A DNA stretch of 64,000 bases, taken from NCBI RefSeq assembly GCF_023015765.1, contig NZ_JALKAL010000006.1, positions 1 to 64,000 on the forward strand. Reading direction: 5' to 3'. The notes beneath the pieces are model-generated. The model saw only the letters and a program-made list of their open reading frames with translations. It was not told the origin of the DNA and searched no databases. Every line of letters begins with the position of its first letter. The stretch's first letter is position 1. This document shows, piece after piece, positions 60,271 to 64,000 of the stretch. Source of the DNA: Ornithinimicrobium sp. F0845. Its GTDB lineage: Bacteria; Actinomycetota; Actinomycetes; Actinomycetales; Dermatophilaceae. Made by a program: the position numbers and the translations under genes.

Positions 60271-60819
60271 ATGACTTCTCACAAGATCGGCATCATCGTC
60301 AGCTCCTCACGACCCACCCGCATCGGCCCCAAGGTGGCCCGGTGGGTGTCCGAGCTGGCTCCCTACGGCAGCGAGGTCGACCTGATCGACCTGGCCGAGG
60401 TGGACCTGCCCTTCCTGGCCGAGCCGGAGCAGCCGGCCACCGGCAACTACACCCTGCCCAGCACCGTCGCCTGGTCCGAGCAGATCCGTGGCTACGACGC
60501 CCTTATCATCGCCGTCCCGGAGTACAACGCGGGCTACCCGGCCGTCCTCAAGAACGCGATCGACAGCCTGCACGCCGAGTGGGCCGAGGTGCCCATCGGC
60601 ATCGTCGGCTACGGCTGGGGCGCCGCCGCGGGTGCGGCCCGCCAGCTGGGCGAGGTGCTCGACCGGGTCAAGGCCGTGCGCCTGGACGGCCCCGGCCTGA
60701 GCTTCGGCCAGGACCTGACCATCGAGGGCGAGATCCTCGACGCCGCGCCGGTCGACGGTGTGCGTGGTCTCTACGACCAGCTCGTCGCTGCGGTGCGCGA
60801 GAAGCAGGCCGCTGCCTGA
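60271..60819 (+). CDS. NADPH-dependent FMN reductase
   Basis: A 182-residue flavodoxin-like reductase. GIIVSSSRPTRIGPKVARWV is the phosphate-binding loop for FMN, and VPEYNAGYPAVLKNAIDSL is the second FMN contact and dimer surface. Members reduce free FMN, quinones or azo compounds with NADPH. A strong terminator follows at 60849. The sequence before the ATG has no clear ribosome site but an inverted repeat. Confidence 0.9.
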   Translation: MTSHKIGIIVSSSRPTRIGPKVARWVSELAPYGSEVDLIDLAEVDLPFLAEPEQPATGNYTLPSTVAWSEQIRGYDALIIAVPEYNAGYPAVLKNAIDSLHAEWAEVPIGIVGYGWGAAAGAARQLGEVLDRVKAVRLDGPGLSFGQDLTIEGEILDAAPVDGVRGLYDQLVAAVREKQAAA

Positions 60820-60848
60820 CGGGTCCCCCGACTGATTCATCCCCACCT

Positions 60849-60883
60849 GTGAGGCGGTGGCGCCGAGTGCGCCGCCGCCTCAC
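60849..60883 (+). terminator. Strong hairpin terminator
   Basis: A 15-base stem (left arm 60849-60863, right arm 60869-60883) with one G-T pair and a 5-base loop lies 30 bases after the FMN reductase stop. No T run follows. Confidence 0.7.
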
Positions 60884-60893
60884 GGCTGTCCGG

Positions 60894-60951
60894 GAGTATG
60901 CCGTGGCTCAGGTAAGCTGCGACGTTGGCCAGCCTGCCCCACGGCATACTC
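60894..60951. repeat. Inverted pair of the octamer, 13-bp arms
   Basis: GAGTATGCCGTGG at 60894-60906 is exactly complemented by CCACGGCATACTC at 60939-60951, with a 32-base loop. Both arms contain the dispersed octamer. The right arm ends eight bases before the GTG of the next gene, so the hairpin could affect its translation or transcription. Confidence 0.75.
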
Positions 60952-60958
60952 TCGTCCC

Positions 60959-61618
60959 GTGACCGACTCCGCTGACCAGACCCCGCTCGTCCTGCTCCAC
61001 GGGCTCGGCCAGGCGCCGATGGCCTGGGAGGACGTGGTCGTGCCGCTGTACCCGACCCGCCGCCTGCTCACGCCGTGGGTGCCCGGGCTGAAGCCGACGG
61101 AGAAGAAGCCGGTCCCGGTCGCCGACGCTGCCGCGAAGCTCGACACCGACCTGATGCTCGAGGGTCTGGAGCAGGTCGACCTGTGCGGCGTGTCCTACGG
61201 CGCGGTGGTGGCCACCCGGCTCGCCGCGGACTTTCCGGGACGGGTGCGCCGGCTGGTGCTGATCGGGGGACAGGTCAAGCCGCCGCGGGGCCTGATGACG
61301 CTCCAGGCCGGGATGCTCAAGCTGATGCCCGCCTCCCGCCTGGCCGACTCCAGCGTCTCCAAGGAACGGCTGATGCAGACCCTCGAGGTGGTGCGGCAGA
61401 TCGACCTGACCGACGCCCTGCCGAGGATCACCGCTCCGACGCTGGTGCTGGTGGGAGCCAAGGACCGGCCGAACCAGCCGGCGGCCCGGGCGCTTGCGGC
61501 GGGCATTGCCGGTGCCGAGCTCCGTGAGGTGCCCGGGGCGGGGCACCAGGTCAACGTCGAGCAGCCGAAGGAGCTGGTGGAGATCCTGCGCGAGTTCCTG
61601 GACGACGCGGGGGAGTAG
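60959..61618 (+). CDS. Alpha/beta hydrolase
   Basis: A 219-residue hydrolase. PLVLLHGLGQAPMAWEDV is the oxyanion strand, GVSYGAVVA the nucleophile elbow, VLVGAKDRPN the acid and GAGHQVNVE the histidine, so the triad is complete. The cap is short. The GTG at 60959 is used because the upstream open frame crosses the octamer hairpin. The substrate is unknown. Confidence 0.82.
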   Translation: MTDSADQTPLVLLHGLGQAPMAWEDVVVPLYPTRRLLTPWVPGLKPTEKKPVPVADAAAKLDTDLMLEGLEQVDLCGVSYGAVVATRLAADFPGRVRRLVLIGGQVKPPRGLMTLQAGMLKLMPASRLADSSVSKERLMQTLEVVRQIDLTDALPRITAPTLVLVGAKDRPNQPAARALAAGIAGAELREVPGAGHQVNVEQPKELVEILREFLDDAGE

Positions 61619-61729
61619 GCGGGCGAGTTAAGTCCGGGTCCGTGCGTCCGTCGGCCGCGGGGTCAGGAGACGTAGTTGTTCTGTCGTGCCCATGACGATC
61701 GCTCACCGGGCTCAACACCCCGTCCTCCA

Positions 61730-62206
61730 TCACCGTGCCAGGACCACCACGCCGTCCTCGTCGCTCACCACGGTCGCGCCCGGCGTGAAGACCGCGCCGC
61801 CGAACCCGACCGGGATCCCCGTCTCGCCGGTGCCGCCCTTGCGGGACTTGCGCGGGTTGGTGCCCAGGGCCTTGATGCCGATGTCGATCGAGGCCAGGGC
61901 CACGGCATCCCGGACGACGCCGTTGATGATGGCGCCCTCCCAGCCGTTCTCGGCGGCAAGGGCCGCCATCTGGTCACCCATCATCGCGCAGTGCAGGGAT
62001 CCGCTGGCGTCGACCACGACCACCTTGCCGTGGCCGGGCTGGGAGATGACCTCCCGCAGGACCGAGTTGTCCTCGTGCGCACGCACCGTGACCACCTCGC
62101 CCTGGAACCGCGCGCGACCCCCGAAACTGCGCAGCTGCAGGTCGCAGGAGGCGAGCGCCTTACCGTGGGTGTCACAGAGGTCTGCGGTGGGGGTGAACTC
62201 GCTCAT
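61730..62206 (-). CDS. rraA: RraA family protein
   Basis: A 158-residue protein of the RraA/HMG aldolase family. TADLCDTHGKAL opens it, and GDQMAALAAENGWEGAIINGVVRD plus the RDAVALASIDIGIKALG segment are the family core, with the metal-binding RD pair. RraA inhibits RNase E in proteobacteria; in actinobacteria the more likely activity is 4-hydroxy-4-methyl-2-oxoglutarate aldolase or oxaloacetate decarboxylase. The ATG at 62206 matches the family length. Confidence 0.88.
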   Translation of the reverse strand: MSEFTPTADLCDTHGKALASCDLQLRSFGGRARFQGEVVTVRAHEDNSVLREVISQPGHGKVVVVDASGSLHCAMMGDQMAALAAENGWEGAIINGVVRDAVALASIDIGIKALGTNPRKSRKGGTGETGIPVGFGGAVFTPGATVVSDEDGVVVLAR

Positions 62207-62261
62207 GGTCGGGGCCTTTCGTCCGCGGTTCCTGCAGTATGCCGTGCGCCGGCTCGGGCGC

Positions 62262-63350
62262 TCAGACGGTGGTGAAGGGGAACGCCTCGAACAGCCTCGG
62301 GAGTGCAGCCTCGGCACGCTTGGGCAGGCCGTCGAAGGGCTCCAGCTCCAGCGCGCGCCTGCCCGGCCGGCCGCCACGCTTCCACAGGGCACGGACCTGC
62401 CCGTCGACGACGACGCTGCGGCGGAACATGCCGTTCTTGCCGGGCGACAGCAGGAGGACCTCCGCCTCGGACATCGCGAAGGAGCGGTCCTGGTAGCCCA
62501 GGATGAACTCGTCGAATCCGGGCAGCAACCAGGGCTTCCGCAGGTCCTTCGCGTGCTCGGTGACCTCGTCGATCAGACCGGGGCGCCAGTATGCCGGCTC
62601 GTCGGCGTCGTCCTGATCGAGGTCGCGGGCGGCGTCGGGCAGGGCCGCGCGGATCTCCTTCAGCGGCAGCTTGGTCCACCAGGCGAAGTCCCGGATGGTC
62701 GCGGGTCCGTGACTGGTCAGGTAGCGGCGCAGGAGCTCGGTCACCGCCGCGATCCGGTCCCCGTTGAACCGGCCCTCGAGCCCGGAGCCGGGAGGCACCC
62801 AGTCCCGGGCCAGCACGATGTTCTGGTCGGTGCCGTTCCACGGTCCGTAGAACGCGAGCGTCTCCGAGACGAACTGGGCCAGCAGGTGATAGCCGCGCCC
62901 TCCTGAGGTGGGCTGTCCGATCGAGTCCCAGAGCTCCATGACCTGGCCGCGAGACAGACCCGTCGGGTGGTCCTCGAGCGCGGTGACCAGGGCGTCGCGT
63001 GCCCGGGCGATGTGGGGGCTGGTGAGTCCCAGGTCCGACTGCCGTCGCTCGGCGCCACGCAGCGCGGGACCGGCGCACAGCTGACCCATCCACGTCGCGT
63101 CCGCGGCCGCGAGGAGGAAGACGGTGCCGCGCATCGGGTAGCCCCGCACGATGCGGCCCGCATCGAGATCCTCGACGACGTCCGCGACCGTCCCCTCCCG
63201 CGTGCGAAGTGCCGCCGAGGCGATGACCCCGGGCAGGTCCTGTCCCTGCATCGCCCCCAGGGCCGCGACCGCGTCGGCCGGTCGCGCGAACGGTCGGGTG
63301 ACGACACCCTGCGCCACAAGCCTGCGTCGACCCAGCTCCCTGTCCGGCAT
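62262..63350 (-). CDS. Winged-helix DNA-binding protein (YcaQ/AlkX-like)
   Basis: A 362-residue protein of the HTH_42 family. RRRLVAQGVVTRPFARPADAVAALGAMQGQDLPG at the start and RGYPMRGTVFLLAAAD follow the family; LLPGFDEFILGYQDRS and FRRSVVVDGQVRALWKR lie in the C-terminal half. Relatives YcaQ and AlkX are DNA glycosylases that remove crosslinks or bulky alkyl bases; the QxQ-type motif there appears here as MQGQD. A repair role is plausible. It runs in the same direction as rraA. Confidence 0.82.
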   Translation of the reverse strand: MPDRELGRRRLVAQGVVTRPFARPADAVAALGAMQGQDLPGVIASAALRTREGTVADVVEDLDAGRIVRGYPMRGTVFLLAAADATWMGQLCAGPALRGAERRQSDLGLTSPHIARARDALVTALEDHPTGLSRGQVMELWDSIGQPTSGGRGYHLLAQFVSETLAFYGPWNGTDQNIVLARDWVPPGSGLEGRFNGDRIAAVTELLRRYLTSHGPATIRDFAWWTKLPLKEIRAALPDAARDLDQDDADEPAYWRPGLIDEVTEHAKDLRKPWLLPGFDEFILGYQDRSFAMSEAEVLLLSPGKNGMFRRSVVVDGQVRALWKRGGRPGRRALELEPFDGLPKRAEAALPRLFEAFPFTTV

Positions 63351-63438
63351 GGCGCCCAGCCTCACACGTCCACGACGGAAGTGACCACCGGATACCGGCT
63401 CGTCGTGCACGTGGTGCCGCCTCGGCCGACGCCGGGCC

Positions 63439-64000
63439 CTACGTGCCGCCGACCTGTTCCCCGGCGCGCAGGCAGTATGCCGTGTGGTCCGGTCCGAGGT
63501 CGTGTCCGGGCGGGAGGTCCTCGGCGCACTCGGGAATCACCAGCGGGCGGCGGGTCCGGAAGACGCAGCCCGAGGGCGGGTCGATCGGGGAGGGGATGTC
63601 GCCCTCGAGGATGATCCGGCGCCGTTGCCGCTCGGCGACCGGGTCCTCGAGCGGGATCGCCGAGATCAGCGCCTGGGTGTAGGGGTGGCCGGGCGAGCGG
63701 TACAGGTCCTCGCGCGGCGACCGCTCCATGATCCGCCCGAGATAGAGGACCAGCACCCGGTCGCTCATGTGCTCGACCGAGGCCAGGTCGTGGCTGATGA
63801 ACAGGTAGGACAGCCCCATCTCCTGCTGCAACTGCCGGAGCAGGTTGAGGATCTGGGATTGGACCGAGACGTCCAGCGAGGCGGTCGCCTCGTCCAGGAT
63901 CAGCAGCTCCGGCTCGGCCGCCAGCGCCCGGGCGATGCACACACGCTGCCGCTGTCCGCCCGACAGCTCGTGCGGGTAGCGGTCCAGGAACCGGGAGGGC
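63439..64000 (-). CDS. Oligopeptide ABC ATPase (OppF/DppF type), partial
   Basis: The C-terminal 186 residues of an ABC ATPase; the start is beyond the window. [32 protein letters not shown] gives signature and Walker [21 protein letters not shown] the switch histidine, and the tail [16 protein letters not shown] with CVFRTRRPL is the oligo_HPY extension of dipeptide and oligopeptide importers. The cysteines for a possible Fe-S site in this tail are only partly present. Other opp genes are probably to the right. Confidence 0.9.
   Translation of the reverse strand, partial: PSRFLDRYPHELSGGQRQRVCIARALAAEPELLILDEATASLDVSVQSQILNLLRQLQQEMGLSYLFISHDLASVEHMSDRVLVLYLGRIMERSPREDLYRSPGHPYTQALISAIPLEDPVAERQRRRIILEGDIPSPIDPPSGCVFRTRRPLVIPECAEDLPPGHDLGPDHTAYCLRAGEQVGGT

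Overview
This is a high-GC chromosomal segment of an actinobacterium. Leading evidence is a WhiB7-type Fe-S regulator with an AT-hook tail, a DUF222/HNH endonuclease, a divergent MerR/Hsp20 pair, GTG starts and ATGA/GTGA stop-start overlaps in nearly every operon. The gene mix resembles Micrococcales such as Intrasporangiaceae/Ornithinimicrobium; that placement is inference. I see no rRNA, tRNA, CRISPR array or intact insertion sequence.

Layout. 0.4-5.1 kb: a PLD-nuclease/helicase/DUF3427 protein, a degenerate DnaB-like protein and a TM2-like membrane protein. 5.2-8.8 kb: a LysR regulator facing a tiny conserved ORF, a FucP-type sugar symporter and an orphan sugar-binding lipoprotein. 8.8-11.6 kb: a decay zone with UvrA-like, TetR and Uma2 genes that have each lost internal pieces. 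11.9-25 kb: B3/B4 protein, LTA-synthase-like sulfatase, orphan PIN toxin, a second LysR/tiny-ORF module, a TetR-SRPBCC pair, whiB7, a stand-alone GyrB-like domain, an epimerase, the second DnaB-like paralogue, GNAT, EamA and a LuxR/TPR regulator. 25-35 kb: Hsp20/MerR, flavin monooxygenase, small zinc-ribbon protein, PadR pair, EamA, ICL/PEP-mutase-like enzyme, lipoprotein and membrane protein.

35.1-42.5 kb is a vitamin B12 locus: CobC/CobD-like PLP enzyme, cobalamin riboswitch, then btuF-btuC-btuD-cobO-cobQ-cbiB in tightly coupled order, so uptake and late assembly of cobalamin appear to be controlled together. 43.2-43.7 kb is a VapBC module. 43.7-48.8 kb (minus strand) is a fully overlapping dapB-dapA-dapD-dapC operon that ends in a type III PLP decarboxylase which does not look like canonical LysA. 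It makes diaminopimelate and then probably decarboxylates something. 48.9-54.3 kb is accessory: repeats, an inverted DnaA-box pair, a VapBC-like pair, a frameshifted gene, a DUF222/HNH gene and a chimeric ATP-grasp/DUF2071 locus. 55.2-58.8 kb carries a type III polyketide synthase, a methyltransferase, a flavoprotein and a divergent UbiA prenyltransferase, the same enzyme set as the agq alkylquinone cluster of Actinoplanes. 58.7-64 kb: an alpha/beta-hydrolase-class III cyclase fusion without its nucleophile, FMN reductase, hydrolase, RraA, a winged-helix YcaQ-like protein and the end of an Opp/Dpp ATPase.

The most unusual signals are: an octamer (GTATGCCG or its complement) found 42 times, equally on both strands and inside and outside genes; a 43-nt palindromic element present twice, once in frame inside dapC; duplicated LysR/micro-ORF modules with a conserved peptide tail; two DnaB-like paralogues lacking the Walker A lysine; and two families of 17-nt GTGGA-type tandem arrays.
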